Part shown: one piece after another, positions 16,705 to 25,335 of the stretch
Layout of the letters: each line of letters begins with the position of its first letter
How positions within the stretch are numbered: the first letter of the stretch is position 1
Source of the DNA: Bifidobacterium ruminantium DSM 6489
Lineage (GTDB): Bacteria; Actinomycetota; Actinomycetes; Actinomycetales; Bifidobacteriaceae
Length of the DNA: 64,000 bases
Assembly (NCBI RefSeq): GCF_000770925.1
Contig: NZ_JDTK01000003.1
Span: forward strand, 62,001 to 126,000
Direction of reading: 5' to 3'
Translations under genes and position numbers: made by a program
Notes under the pieces: generated by a model
Databases searched by the model: none
Seen by the model: only the letters and a program-made list of their open reading frames with translations
What the model was told of the DNA's origin: nothing

Positions 16705-17646
16705 ATGGCACATAATCACGCCGGCGTGGACGCCGCGATGGCGAAAGGCGGAGCCGAACACCAAAAAAGACTCATGATGTCGTTGGGGCTGACCTCCACG
16801 GTGTTCGTCGCCGAAGTGATCAGCGCCGTCATCGCAGGATCCTTGACGCTGCTGGTCGACGCCGGACACATGCTCACCGACATGTCGGTGCTTGTCGCCT
16901 CCACCGTCACGGCGGTGCTGATGCAGCGCAGGCCGAGCAGCAGACGCACTTGGGGGTGGGCGCGTCTCGAAGTGCTTACCGCCGCAGTGGGGGCGCTCGT
17001 GCTGCTCATCGTCGGCATCTACGCGCTTGTCGAAGCGGGCATGCGTCTCTTCGGCGGAACGGGTGACGAGGTTCATGATGTCCGGCTGCTGCTCTTCATG
17101 GGTATCCTTGGTCTCGCTGCGAACATCGGGTCCATCTTCATCCTCGCCGGCCAAAGCGAGGACAACATGAATATGAAAGCCGCCTTCCTTGAGGTCATGA
17201 ACGACGCTTTGGGCTCCGTGGCGGTGATCGTATCTGCCATCGTGCTGATCTCGACGGGATGGACCGGTTTTGATGCGGTCGCCGGCGGCATCATCGCGCT
17301 GATGATGATCCCACGCGCATTCGTGCTGCTTCGCAACGCCGTACGCGTGCTGTTGGAGGAGACCCCGCAGGATCTGGATTTGGACAAGGTGCGCGAGCAT
17401 CTTGGACGGGCACCGCATGTCGTCGCGGTGCATGACCTGCACGCCATCACCGTTTCCACGGGCATGCCAGTCGTCATGGCGCATGTGGTGGTGGAGCGTG
17501 GACTCACCATGGATGATGCCGCGGACATCCTCAACCAGCTGCAGAGCTGTCTGCGTGAGCATTTCCCGGTGTCGGTGCCTCACACCACTTTCCAGTTGGA
17601 GCCGGAAGGATACGATTCGGACAGCCGAAAAGGCCTTCATCTGTGA
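16705..17646 (+). CDS. Cation diffusion facilitator (CzcD/ZitB-like metal exporter)
   Basis: A 313-residue CDF protein with six membrane helices and a cytoplasmic C-terminal domain. The first metal motif in helix 2 is present (VDAGHMLTD, His and Asp four apart). In helix 5 the usual H-x3-D reads EVMND, so the His position is Glu here; Asp is kept. It should export a divalent metal such as zinc by proton antiport. ATG 16705 follows AAAGGG; the frame upstream lacks a site. It lies behind a strong promoter and a terminator-like hairpin, suggesting attenuation. Confidence 0.87.
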   Translation: MAHNHAGVDAAMAKGGAEHQKRLMMSLGLTSTVFVAEVISAVIAGSLTLLVDAGHMLTDMSVLVASTVTAVLMQRRPSSRRTWGWARLEVLTAAVGALVLLIVGIYALVEAGMRLFGGTGDEVHDVRLLLFMGILGLAANIGSIFILAGQSEDNMNMKAAFLEVMNDALGSVAVIVSAIVLISTGWTGFDAVAGGIIALMMIPRAFVLLRNAVRVLLEETPQDLDLDKVREHLGRAPHVVAVHDLHAITVSTGMPVVMAHVVVERGLTMDDAADILNQLQSCLREHFPVSVPHTTFQLEPEGYDSDSRKGLHL

Positions 17647-17793
17647 TTATGCGCAGGCTTGCCCGAACGGCTGCCTGCGGCGTCGCCGTATCGAAAACCT
17701 GTAGGAAATGCAGTCGTGGGGCAGCCGGGTTCCGACGTGGCCGTTTTTGGTCGTCGTCCTGTTCTACCAGTGATGACTGGTCCCGCTTGAGGA

Positions 17794-18507
17794 TTAGATC
17801 TTGCGCAGTACGGTGACGACCTTGCCCATGATCTCCGCATGAGTTCCGTCGATGGGGGAGTATGCCGGATTATGCGGGATGAGCCAGACGTGCCCATGGT
17901 CCTTGCGGAATGTCTTGACGGTGGCCTCATCATCCAGTAGGGCGGCGACGATATCACCGTTCTCCGCGCTGTTCTGCTCGCGGACGACGACGAAGTCACC
18001 GTCGCAGATGGCTGCGTCGATCATGGAATCGCCGTGCACTTCCAGCATGAACAGGTTGCCGGTGCCCGTCAGGCGCTCCGGAAGACGCATCACGTCATCG
18101 ATATGCTGTTCGGCCGTGATGGGAACGCCTGCTGCGATGCGACCGACCAGAGGGACGTCATGCGATGCCATGATGGAGCCGTTTTCGTCTTCCTGGGACG
18201 GGAACGGGATGACCTGAGCAACTTTGCCGCTGGAAGGCTCGTCGTCGTATTCCACCACCTCGATGGCTCTGCCTTTGTTGGCGTTCATGTGGATGAAGCC
18301 CTTTTCGTCGAGGACTTGGAGCTGATGTTTGACGGACGAGGGACTTTTCAATCCTGCGGCCTCGCCGATTTCACGGAATGAGGGAGCGAAGCCCTGCGTG
18401 GCCAGATGCGTTTTGATGGCGTCAAGCACTTTGCGCTGACGATCGGTCAACGTGTTTTCATCCGGACGTTCCGCGGCTGTTCTGGGCGTGAATGGGATGG
18501 TGCTCAC
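17794..18507 (-). CDS. lexA: SOS repressor LexA
   Basis: A 237-residue repressor with an N-terminal winged helix (LTDRQRKVLDAI, then SFREIGEAAGLKSPSSV) and a C-terminal S24 autoprotease domain: cleavage region VGRIAAGVP (Ala-Gly bond), Ser in VHGDSMIDA and Lys in ATVKTFRK. GTG 18507 is preceded by GAAAGGAG; the longer frame runs across the operators. It faces a LysM protein over four LexA boxes, so it represses itself and that gene until RecA-stimulated cleavage. Confidence 0.96.
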   Translation of the reverse strand: MSTIPFTPRTAAERPDENTLTDRQRKVLDAIKTHLATQGFAPSFREIGEAAGLKSPSSVKHQLQVLDEKGFIHMNANKGRAIEVVEYDDEPSSGKVAQVIPFPSQEDENGSIMASHDVPLVGRIAAGVPITAEQHIDDVMRLPERLTGTGNLFMLEVHGDSMIDAAICDGDFVVVREQNSAENGDIVAALLDDEATVKTFRKDHGHVWLIPHNPAYSPIDGTHAEIMGKVVTVLRKI

Positions 18508-18560
18508 GGTGGGCTCCTTTCGATGTGTTCTCAGAAGCATAACGCGAAACGCCGAGAAAA

Positions 18561-18644
18561 TCAAACATCTGTTCGAGGTGTGTTTGCAATATTCGAACAT
18601 TTGTGCCATACTTTGAACAAGCGTTCGATAGAACAATTGTTCGA
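18561..18644. promoter_or_regulatory. Four LexA (SOS) boxes between lexA and the LysM gene
   Basis: Matches to the Gram-positive/actinobacterial box TCGAAC-N4-GTTCGA: TCAAACATCTGTTCGA (18561-18576), TCGAACATTTGTGCCA (18593-18608, one arm good), TTGAACAAGCGTTCGA (18613-18628) and TAGAACAATTGTTCGA (18629-18644). The last ends just before the ribosome binding site of the gene at 18658. Confidence 0.85.
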
Positions 18645-18657
18645 AAGGAGTGTTGCG

Positions 18658-18960
18658 ATGGATGAGGCGATGGGGCATGGACGGATTGGCGGCGCGCTTG
18701 GCATGGCCTTTCTGGCGTTCATTGCTTTCTGGTGCGCTGTGGAGGTTGTTCCCGTTCATCAGATGCGGTCGGCTTCGGAACCCGCTTCGGTCACCGTATA
18801 CACCGTGCAGCCGGGGGATACGTTGTGGAAGTACGCTTCGGGTATCACGCATGAAGGCGGCAATGTCGGAGACACGGTGGATGAGCTGATGCGTTTGAAC
18901 GATTTGGATACGGCATCCCTGCACGCCGGACAGCGGCTTATCGTCCCCGATGAGGCGTAG
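18658..18960 (+). CDS. SOS-induced LysM membrane protein, YneA/DivS-like division inhibitor
   Basis: A 100-residue protein: one N-terminal membrane helix (about residues 11-32), a short linker and a LysM domain (YTVQPGDTLWKYASGI through AGQRLIVPDEA). Small TM-LysM proteins divergent from lexA are the YneA type of B. subtilis; corynebacteria have DivS in the same place. They delay septation during DNA damage. Four LexA boxes precede it and GAAAGGAG stands before the ATG. Function is inferred from architecture and context. Confidence 0.8.
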   Translation: MDEAMGHGRIGGALGMAFLAFIAFWCAVEVVPVHQMRSASEPASVTVYTVQPGDTLWKYASGITHEGGNVGDTVDELMRLNDLDTASLHAGQRLIVPDEA

Positions 18961-19006
18961 GGCCGCGGTTGGGCTTATTTCAAGGGTTCGGGCTATTGTG
19001 TAAGAC

Positions 19007-19471
19007 ATGCATTGCCCGTTTTGTCAGAATCCAGACACCAAGGTTGTCGATACGCGTATCAGCGATGACGGCCATTCCATCCGCCGTAGGCGCGAATGCC
19101 CGAAATGCTCCAAACGGTTCACCACCTTGGAGACGACCATGTTATTGGTGGTGAAGCGTTCCGGAAACGTCGAGCAATTCGATCGCAACAAGGTGATCGC
19201 CGGCGTGCGCAAAGCGTGCCAAGGCCGTCCCATCAACGAGGACGATCTGAAGATGCTGGGGCAGAAGGTGGAGGAGGATCTTCGTTCCCGCGGACTGGCG
19301 CAGGTCAAGTCGGAAGAAGTCGGGAAAGCCATTCTGAAACCGCTGCGCGATCTTGATATGGTCGCGTACCTGCGTTTTGCAAGCGTCTACCAGAATTTCG
19401 AGAATCTGGATGATTTCCAGCGTGCCATCGATGAATTGAACGGCATGGAATCGAACGATGTGGACGAATGA
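19007..19471 (+). CDS. nrdR: Transcriptional repressor NrdR
   Basis: A 154-residue regulator of ribonucleotide reductase genes. The N-terminal zinc ribbon has CPFC and CPKC pairs; the ATP-cone follows ([16 protein letters not shown]...). Bound dATP/ATP state tunes binding to NrdR boxes near nrd operons. Its place after lexA and the LysM gene is the usual actinobacterial order. It ends in a very strong bidirectional terminator. Confidence 0.96.
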   Translation: MHCPFCQNPDTKVVDTRISDDGHSIRRRRECPKCSKRFTTLETTMLLVVKRSGNVEQFDRNKVIAGVRKACQGRPINEDDLKMLGQKVEEDLRSRGLAQVKSEEVGKAILKPLRDLDMVAYLRFASVYQNFENLDDFQRAIDELNGMESNDVDE

Positions 19472-19497
19472 TGACTCATACGGGCATGTGATGTCGA

Positions 19498-19560
19498 TTC
19501 CTCTCTTATGAAGAAGTCCTCCAACCGATGATGTTGGAGGACTTCTTCATAAGAGAGGAA
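19498..19560. terminator. Bidirectional terminator with 28-bp perfect stem
   Basis: 19498-19525 pairs without mismatch with 19533-19560 around the loop CGATGAT. It lies between the convergent nrdR and serA genes. A-rich and T-rich outer arms supply the tail in both directions. Confidence 0.85.
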
Positions 19561-19575
19561 AACACCGTGGGTACG

Positions 19576-20775
19576 TCAGCTGATTACACGCATGCGAATC
19601 GTGCCTTCGATGGACGCGAGCTGATCAAGCGCCTTCTGATCCGGACGCTGTGCCACGTCGGTGACCACATATCCAAGCTCGCCCTCAGTTCCGAGAGCCT
19701 GAGCCGCGATGTTGATGCCATCCTCGCCCAGCACCCGGTTGACTCGCGCCAGCACACCGGGCAGATTGGCGTGCAGATGGGCGATGCGGAAGTTCGACTT
19801 GATGCCGGACAATGTGATCTGCGGCAGATTCACCGACAGCATGGTGGATCCCTTGAACCAGTAGTCCTCAAGACGCTGGGACACGAACTGTCCGATGGAC
19901 TTCTGCGCCTCAAGGGTAGAACCGCCGATATGCGGGGTGAGGATCATGTTGTCCTCGTTCGCGAGGTCTGTCAGGAACTCGTCGCCGGTTTTCTTCGGTT
20001 CGACGGGGAAGACGTCCACCGCGGCGCCGGACAGGTGGCCGGAATCCAAATGCTTCTTCAGCGCATCCAAGTCGGCCACGAAACCGCGGGACAGGTTGAT
20101 GAAGATGGCGTCCTGCTTCATATGCTCGAACTGGTCCTCGCCGAAGAAACCCGTGTTCGACTTTCTCCCATCGACATGCAGGGTGACCACGTCGGACTGC
20201 TCCAGCAGTTCGTTCAACGTGGAGCAACGATGGGCGTTGCCCATGGCGAGCTTCTCCTCAATGTCGTAGAACACCACGCGCATGCCGAGCGCTTCGGCGA
20301 TGACGGAAAGCTGGGATCCGATATTGCCGTAGCCGATGATGCCAAGGGTCTTGCCACGGACCTCATGGGAGCCGGAGGCGGACTTGTCCCACAAGCCATG
20401 CTTCATGTGATGCGTATGCGCCGGAATACGACGCATCAGGCAGATGATGTCACCGATGACAAGCTCCACCACGGAGCGAGTGTTCGAGTATGGGGCGTTG
20501 AAGACGGCGATTCCGTTCTTGCCCGCGTATTCGAGGTCGACCTGGTTGGTGCCGATGCAGAAGCAGCCGATCGCGGTGAGTGTCGGACGGGCGTCGATGA
20601 CCTTGCGGGTCACAGCGGTCTTGGAGCGGATGCCAAGCAGATCGACGCCTTCCAACGCGTCGATCAGCTCGTCCTCGCTGAGGGCTCCTTTAAGGCACTG
20701 CACCTCGAAGCCATGGTCGCGCAGCGACTGCGCCGCGTCGGGATGGATGTTTTCAAGTAATAATGCTTTGGGCAT
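19576..20775 (-). CDS. serA: D-3-phosphoglycerate dehydrogenase
   Basis: A 399-residue enzyme of E. coli SerA type, which starts serine synthesis from 3-phosphoglycerate. It shows the NAD site GIIGYGNIGSQ, the conserved Arg/Glu stretch and catalytic His in TPHIGGST, and a C-terminal ACT-like regulatory domain (from NFRIAHLHANLPGVLARV) that usually senses serine. ATG 20775 (MPKALLLEN) was chosen over the upstream ATG at 20811, which lies at the end of helD. Confidence 0.94.
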   Translation of the reverse strand: MPKALLLENIHPDAAQSLRDHGFEVQCLKGALSEDELIDALEGVDLLGIRSKTAVTRKVIDARPTLTAIGCFCIGTNQVDLEYAGKNGIAVFNAPYSNTRSVVELVIGDIICLMRRIPAHTHHMKHGLWDKSASGSHEVRGKTLGIIGYGNIGSQLSVIAEALGMRVVFYDIEEKLAMGNAHRCSTLNELLEQSDVVTLHVDGRKSNTGFFGEDQFEHMKQDAIFINLSRGFVADLDALKKHLDSGHLSGAAVDVFPVEPKKTGDEFLTDLANEDNMILTPHIGGSTLEAQKSIGQFVSQRLEDYWFKGSTMLSVNLPQITLSGIKSNFRIAHLHANLPGVLARVNRVLGEDGINIAAQALGTEGELGYVVTDVAQRPDQKALDQLASIEGTIRMRVIS

Positions 20776-20785
20776 GGTTCCTACT

Positions 20786-23065
20786 TTATAGCTCGAGCAG
20801 ACTTTCGTCATCCTTTGTCCGCACTATAAGCAGACGCTGCGTGGGCCTCGTCATGGCGACATACAGGTCGGAAGCCGCGACGATGCGCGATGGCGCGTCC
20901 TGCTCGATCCGTCCCGGCTGGACCACCATCACGGCATCGTATTCCAGACCCTTCACGGTCTGCGTGGAGCATACGGTGACCTGTTCGTCCCAGGAGCTTT
21001 GCTCCTCAAGACGGGAGAACTCCTTCGCGGTGAGTTCCTCCTGGAGCTGGGCGTATACGCGTCTCCGCAACGTTTTGAGCATTCCGTCGGGCGCTATGAT
21101 CGCCACGCGTCCGGTGCCGTCGGATGCGACGTATTCACGCACCAGATCGATGGTCTGCTGGGCGACCGCATCCTCAAGCAGGCCATCATCGCGGACAGTG
21201 AGACGTTTGACGGAATCGGGCACGCCGCGCACGGCGTTCACCGTGGAGATGTACAGGCCTTCGCCGGAGGCGAAATCGCCGGCAAGCTGCGACACCTCCT
21301 TCGGATTGCGGTAGTTGATGGTCAATTCGTTGAGCTGCCAGTTCCGTTCGCCGAACAACGGATCCATCATGCGGCGCCAGGAACGCGTACCGCCCAAAGC
21401 GGACGTCTGCGCCACATCGCCCGCAATCGTGAACGAGCGCGACGGGCATCGGCGGATTAGCATGCGCCAATCCATCGCCGTCAATTCCTGCGCCTCATCC
21501 ACCACGATATGCCCATAGGTCCATTCGCGATCGGCGGCCGCGCGCTGCGCAGTCAATTCGGCGTCCATGCCGTTGATGTTGTCCACCAGCATCTGCGAGG
21601 TGACGATGCCGTTGCCGATGCCGTTCTGAGCCAGCGTGTCCTTGGCGAACTGCTCCTCTTCGGCGCGCTTGGCGTCCAAAGCCTTCTGCTTGGCCACAGC
21701 CTTCGGGTCGGGGCCAAGCAATTCCATGGCCTCGTCCAACAGCGGCACGTCGCTGACGGTGAACGGCGAACCCTTCGGTCGTGTCAGCGACGCTATATCG
21801 CGTTCCTCCAGCCAAGGTGCGAACCGGCGCAATTGCTCCGGCTTCGCGAACAATTGGTCCACAAGCCATTCGCCGGTCATCGGCAGCCATGCGAGGTTCA
21901 ATGTCCTGCGTAGGCCGTCGCTCATGCGCAGCTGCTGCGTCACGTCGTTAAGCTCGGCCTGCTCCGGTTCGTAATCAAGCTGTTCGACGTACCGGTTGCG
22001 CATCGAAGAAAGCATGTCGCGCACGAAGGTCTCGCGTGCCTTGTTGTGCGGTTGACGGGTGCGTTTGGCGTCGGCGAGGGCCTGTTCGACATCCGTGCGC
22101 AGCATCGGCACGTTGAAGCCGTTGATCCGGATGGACGGCAGATGCGAGGGGACGCGTTCGCGTGATGCCACGGCATTGGCTATCGCCTTGGCCATGCGGC
22201 GTTCGCCCTTGAGCTTCGCCGCATGCGGTTCGTCGTGGGCGGTGGCGATGATGCCGGGAATCAGATCCGCGATGGTACGGCTGACCACTCCCGTTTCGCC
22301 CAGCGAGGGAAGCACCTGGTCGATGTAATGCAGGAACGTCGAGCTGGGACCGACCACCAGCACTCCGGAACGCTGCAACGCGCGTCGGTGGGTGTACAGC
22401 AAATAGGCGGCGCGATGCAGCGCTACCGCGGTCTTGCCTGTGCCCGGGCCTCCCTGCACCACCACCGCCTGGTTGAGATCGGCTCGGATGATGCGATCCT
22501 GCTCGCCTTGGATGGTGGCTACGATGTCGGTCATCTTTCCGGTGCGTTTCGCGTTGAGCGAGGCGAGCAGCGCGCCTTCGCCGGTCAATGTCCCGTTGGA
22601 GGAGGCTTCGCCGACCTGGTCGGAATGCACGTCAAGCACCTCGTCCTCGACACCGACCACTTCCCTGAAATTGAGCGTGATGTGCCTGCGCATCACGATG
22701 TCGCCATGACTCGAAGGAGTCGCCTCATAGAACGGGCGTGCGGCGTCGGCGCGCCAATCGGTGAGGATCGGCTCATGGTTCTCATCGGACAGGCCGATGC
22801 GTCCGATGTATCGATGGGCGCCGTGCACGTCGTCGAGTCTGCCGAACACCAGACGGTCCTCCACGGCGCGCAGCTGCGTGAGCCGATCCTCGTACATGGT
22901 GGCGAAGGAGTCGCGCTCGGTGCGTTGCGTGGGCGAGCCATGTGATCCCGCGGCGCGCACCGTGTCGAGGCGTGACCGTGCCTGGGCCCTCAACGCGTCC
23001 AGACGGTCGTACGCGCGGTCGACGGCCTGCTGCTCTTCCTGCAATTGGGCGGAATAACTCGACAT
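20786..23065 (-). CDS. helD: HelD-type RNA polymerase recycling ATPase (UvrD-like)
   Basis: A 759-residue superfamily 1 protein with the HelD layout: an N-terminal antiparallel coiled coil (first about 60 residues), Walker A QGGPGTGKTAVALHRAAYLL, a long insertion, Walker B IVVDEAQELTAMDW and C-terminal SF1 motifs (VKGLEYDAVMVV, YVAMTRPTQRLLIV). HelD inserts its arms into RNA polymerase, frees stalled complexes and in actinobacteria can protect against rifamycins. It ends 10 bases before serA starts, same strand. Confidence 0.85.
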   Translation of the reverse strand: MSSYSAQLQEEQQAVDRAYDRLDALRAQARSRLDTVRAAGSHGSPTQRTERDSFATMYEDRLTQLRAVEDRLVFGRLDDVHGAHRYIGRIGLSDENHEPILTDWRADAARPFYEATPSSHGDIVMRRHITLNFREVVGVEDEVLDVHSDQVGEASSNGTLTGEGALLASLNAKRTGKMTDIVATIQGEQDRIIRADLNQAVVVQGGPGTGKTAVALHRAAYLLYTHRRALQRSGVLVVGPSSTFLHYIDQVLPSLGETGVVSRTIADLIPGIIATAHDEPHAAKLKGERRMAKAIANAVASRERVPSHLPSIRINGFNVPMLRTDVEQALADAKRTRQPHNKARETFVRDMLSSMRNRYVEQLDYEPEQAELNDVTQQLRMSDGLRRTLNLAWLPMTGEWLVDQLFAKPEQLRRFAPWLEERDIASLTRPKGSPFTVSDVPLLDEAMELLGPDPKAVAKQKALDAKRAEEEQFAKDTLAQNGIGNGIVTSQMLVDNINGMDAELTAQRAAADREWTYGHIVVDEAQELTAMDWRMLIRRCPSRSFTIAGDVAQTSALGGTRSWRRMMDPLFGERNWQLNELTINYRNPKEVSQLAGDFASGEGLYISTVNAVRGVPDSVKRLTVRDDGLLEDAVAQQTIDLVREYVASDGTGRVAIIAPDGMLKTLRRRVYAQLQEELTAKEFSRLEEQSSWDEQVTVCSTQTVKGLEYDAVMVVQPGRIEQDAPSRIVAASDLYVAMTRPTQRLLIVRTKDDESLLEL

Positions 23066-23198
23066 TGCTGTCCCTTCATCTGAAACTCAAGGCAATCTAA
23101 TGTACCCCAAGGCTTCTACGAACGTTCCGGAATGCGCGTATGACGCGCTGGACCGGCGTATGTGCGGCTGTAGGAGAAGGGACGACCAGTCCGGAATA

Positions 23199-23278
23199 TG
23201 GGGAAACTTGGTGCCCATTGACGTTTTTTTGCTTTTTGTGGGGAAAAATGGTGAGCGGTGGGGTAAAGTGGTGAAAGT
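23199..23278 (+). promoter_or_regulatory. Six phased MraZ-type boxes upstream of mraZ
   Basis: TGGKG repeats at 10-base steps: TGGGGAAACT TGGTGCCCAT (23199-23218), then TGGGGAAAAA, TGGTGAGCGG, TGGGGTAAAG and TGGTGAAAGT (23239-23278). The two clusters start 40 bases apart, keeping helical phase. MraZ binds such direct repeats before its own operon in E. coli and Mycoplasma. Confidence 0.75.
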
Positions 23279-23325
23279 GCTTGGGATTGGTGTGCCCGGA
23301 CGATGGTGAAAAAGGAGGTGCGGCG

Positions 23326-23841
23326 ATGGTCCAGAACATTGGAACAGAGCCCATCTCTGACGGTGATTCCGCGCAATCCGCCGGATTGATGGACGATCTG
23401 CCGCCGCTGTTGCTGGGGACCTACACTCCGAAGATCGACGCCAAGGGACGCATGGCACTGCCCGCGAAATTCCGTGCCCAGCTGGGTTCCGGCATGGTGA
23501 TGGCACGCGGTCAGGAGCGGTGCGTCTATCTGTTGCCGCAATCCGAATTCAGGCGGATCGCGGTGCGGATACAGCGCACGTCCATGGGCAACAAGGCGGC
23601 ACGTGACTATCTGCGTGTGTTCCTGTCCGGCGCGGTCGACCAGGATCCCGACAAGCAAGGACGTGTTCTCGTGCCTCAGATGCTGCGCGATTACGCGAGT
23701 CTGGGCGACGACATCGTGGTGATCGGCGTGGGCACCAGGGCTGAGATTTGGAATAGACAGGCATGGGAGGATTACTTGGCCGACAAGGAGCAGGGATATT
23801 CCGACATTGCCGATGACGTATTGCCGGCGATGGGATTCTGA
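23326..23841 (+). CDS. mraZ: Transcriptional regulator MraZ
   Basis: A 171-residue protein, longer than usual by an acidic N-terminal extension of about 25 residues before GTYTPKIDAKGRMALPAKF. Two SpoVT/AbrB-like repeats are visible (DAKGRMALP and DKQGRVLVP). It opens and represses the division/wall cluster through its own direct repeats. AAAGGAGGTG precedes ATG 23326. Its stop overlaps rsmH (TGATG). Confidence 0.94.
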   Translation: MVQNIGTEPISDGDSAQSAGLMDDLPPLLLGTYTPKIDAKGRMALPAKFRAQLGSGMVMARGQERCVYLLPQSEFRRIAVRIQRTSMGNKAARDYLRVFLSGAVDQDPDKQGRVLVPQMLRDYASLGDDIVVIGVGTRAEIWNRQAWEDYLADKEQGYSDIADDVLPAMGF

Positions 23842-24872
23842 TGACTGACGTGACGACTATTCACCAACCGGTGCTGCTTCATGATTGCGTGGATCTGATG
23901 GCGCCCGCTTTGACTAAGCCGGGCTCCATCGTAGTGGATTGCACGCTTGGCTTGGCCGGACACTCCACTGCGTTCCTCAAGGCGAGTCCCGAGGCGCGTC
24001 TCATCGGCATCGACAGGGATTCCGAGGCGCTCGCGCTCGCCACGAAGCGTATGGAAACGGAGGGCCTGGCCGATCGTTTCATCCCTGTGCATGCGGCGTT
24101 CGACGATTTCTCCCAAGTGCTGGATGATCAAGGCATCGACAAGGTCAACGCCGTGTTCATGGATCTTGGACTGTCCAGTCTGCAGATCGACGAGACGGAC
24201 AGGGGATTCTCCTATTCGCATGACGCGCCGCTCGACATGCGAATGGATGTGGCCCAGTCGCTGACCGCCGAACAGGTGCTTGCGGAATATTCGTTCGCCG
24301 ACCTGACACGTATCTTCCGCACTTATGGCGAGGAACGCTTCTCAAAGCAGATCGCCAGGGAAATCGTGCATCGCCGTGAGACCGAGCCGCTGACGACGTC
24401 CGGCCAGCTCAATCGTCTGGTGGACGAGGTCGTTCCGCAGGCGCATCGTCCTGCCGGCAATCCCGCCAAACGTGTGTTCCAGGCGCTGCGCATCGAAGTC
24501 AACGGAGAGCTGGACAAGCTGGCCGGCACATTGCCGCAGATAGCCAACCATCTTGCCGTGGGCGGACGTCTGGTGGTGGAGTCGTACCACTCGTTGGAGG
24601 ACAAGACCGTCAAGACCTTCATGAGCCAAGGCCTTAAAGTCGACGCGCCTGCGGACATGCCGGTGGTCCCGCCGGATATGATGCCGTTCTTCAAGGAGCT
24701 GACGCGAGGCGCCATCAAGGCTGACGCGGATGAGATTGCCGGCAATCCGAGGTCGGCGTCCGTCCGATTGCGCGCAGTGGAGCTGATCAGACCCATTCCC
24801 GAACGATGGCGGAAGCGGTTCGATCAAAGCACTGATTACTCGACTATGACCAGACAAGGAAGAAGGGGCTGA
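23841..24872 (+). CDS. rsmH: 16S rRNA C1402 N4-methyltransferase RsmH
   Basis: A 343-residue MraW/RsmH enzyme: SAM-binding VDCTLGLAGHS, GIDRDSEAL, the MDLGLSSLQIDE motif, RVFQALRIEVN and VVESYHSLEDKTVK near the end. It modifies the decoding site of the small subunit. Translation is coupled to mraZ, and ftsL follows two bases after its stop. Confidence 0.96.
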   Translation: MTDVTTIHQPVLLHDCVDLMAPALTKPGSIVVDCTLGLAGHSTAFLKASPEARLIGIDRDSEALALATKRMETEGLADRFIPVHAAFDDFSQVLDDQGIDKVNAVFMDLGLSSLQIDETDRGFSYSHDAPLDMRMDVAQSLTAEQVLAEYSFADLTRIFRTYGEERFSKQIAREIVHRRETEPLTTSGQLNRLVDEVVPQAHRPAGNPAKRVFQALRIEVNGELDKLAGTLPQIANHLAVGGRLVVESYHSLEDKTVKTFMSQGLKVDAPADMPVVPPDMMPFFKELTRGAIKADADEIAGNPRSASVRLRAVELIRPIPERWRKRFDQSTDYSTMTRQGRRG

Positions 24873-24873
24873 A

Positions 24874-25335
24874 GTGGCAGCACCAAGAACGATCGCATCG
24901 AATGCGGCTCCCGCCGGACGCAGGCGCCCGACGGAAGGCGTCGGCACCACGCGTCCCGAATTGCATGTCGTCAAAGGAACCCAGAGCGAAAGCAGCGGCG
25001 TCCGCCGTGGATTCGAGCAGCTCATCACATGGACCCGTACCCGCAGCACGCCTCTGCTGCATCTGGTCATCGCCGCGGTGTTCCTGGGCGTTTGCCTGCT
25101 CGGATCGCTGATGCTGCGTACCCAGATGGTGCAGAATTCCTTCGAGGCAAGCCGGATCGAAGCAAGCATCACCAAACTGACCCAGGACGTCGAGGACGAT
25201 CAGGCCAAGCTTGACGAGCTTGACGCCTCGCTTCCGAGCAAGGCCGAGGACATGGGCATGGTTCCGCAGAAAGGTGCGTTGACCATCGATCTGAACGGAT
25301 ACCAGGCAAATGCGAGCGGAGACAACGCCAAGTGA
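24874..25335 (+). CDS. ftsL: Cell division protein FtsL-like
   Basis: A 153-residue bitopic protein: a long basic cytoplasmic head (about 65 residues), one membrane helix (LLHLVIAAVFLGVCLLGSLM) and an extracellular coiled-coil segment (ASITKLTQDVEDDQAKLDEL). Size, topology and position between rsmH and ftsI identify it as FtsL, partner of DivIC/FtsB and FtsQ. GTG start; its stop overlaps the ftsI start (GTGA). Confidence 0.85.
   Translation: MAAPRTIASNAAPAGRRRPTEGVGTTRPELHVVKGTQSESSGVRRGFEQLITWTRTRSTPLLHLVIAAVFLGVCLLGSLMLRTQMVQNSFEASRIEASITKLTQDVEDDQAKLDELDASLPSKAEDMGMVPQKGALTIDLNGYQANASGDNAK

Noticed and set aside
23239..23278. CRISPR-like or tandem repeat array
   Set aside because: The 10-base repeats are explained by MraZ boxes before mraZ; no CRISPR-type repeat-spacer array was seen in the window.
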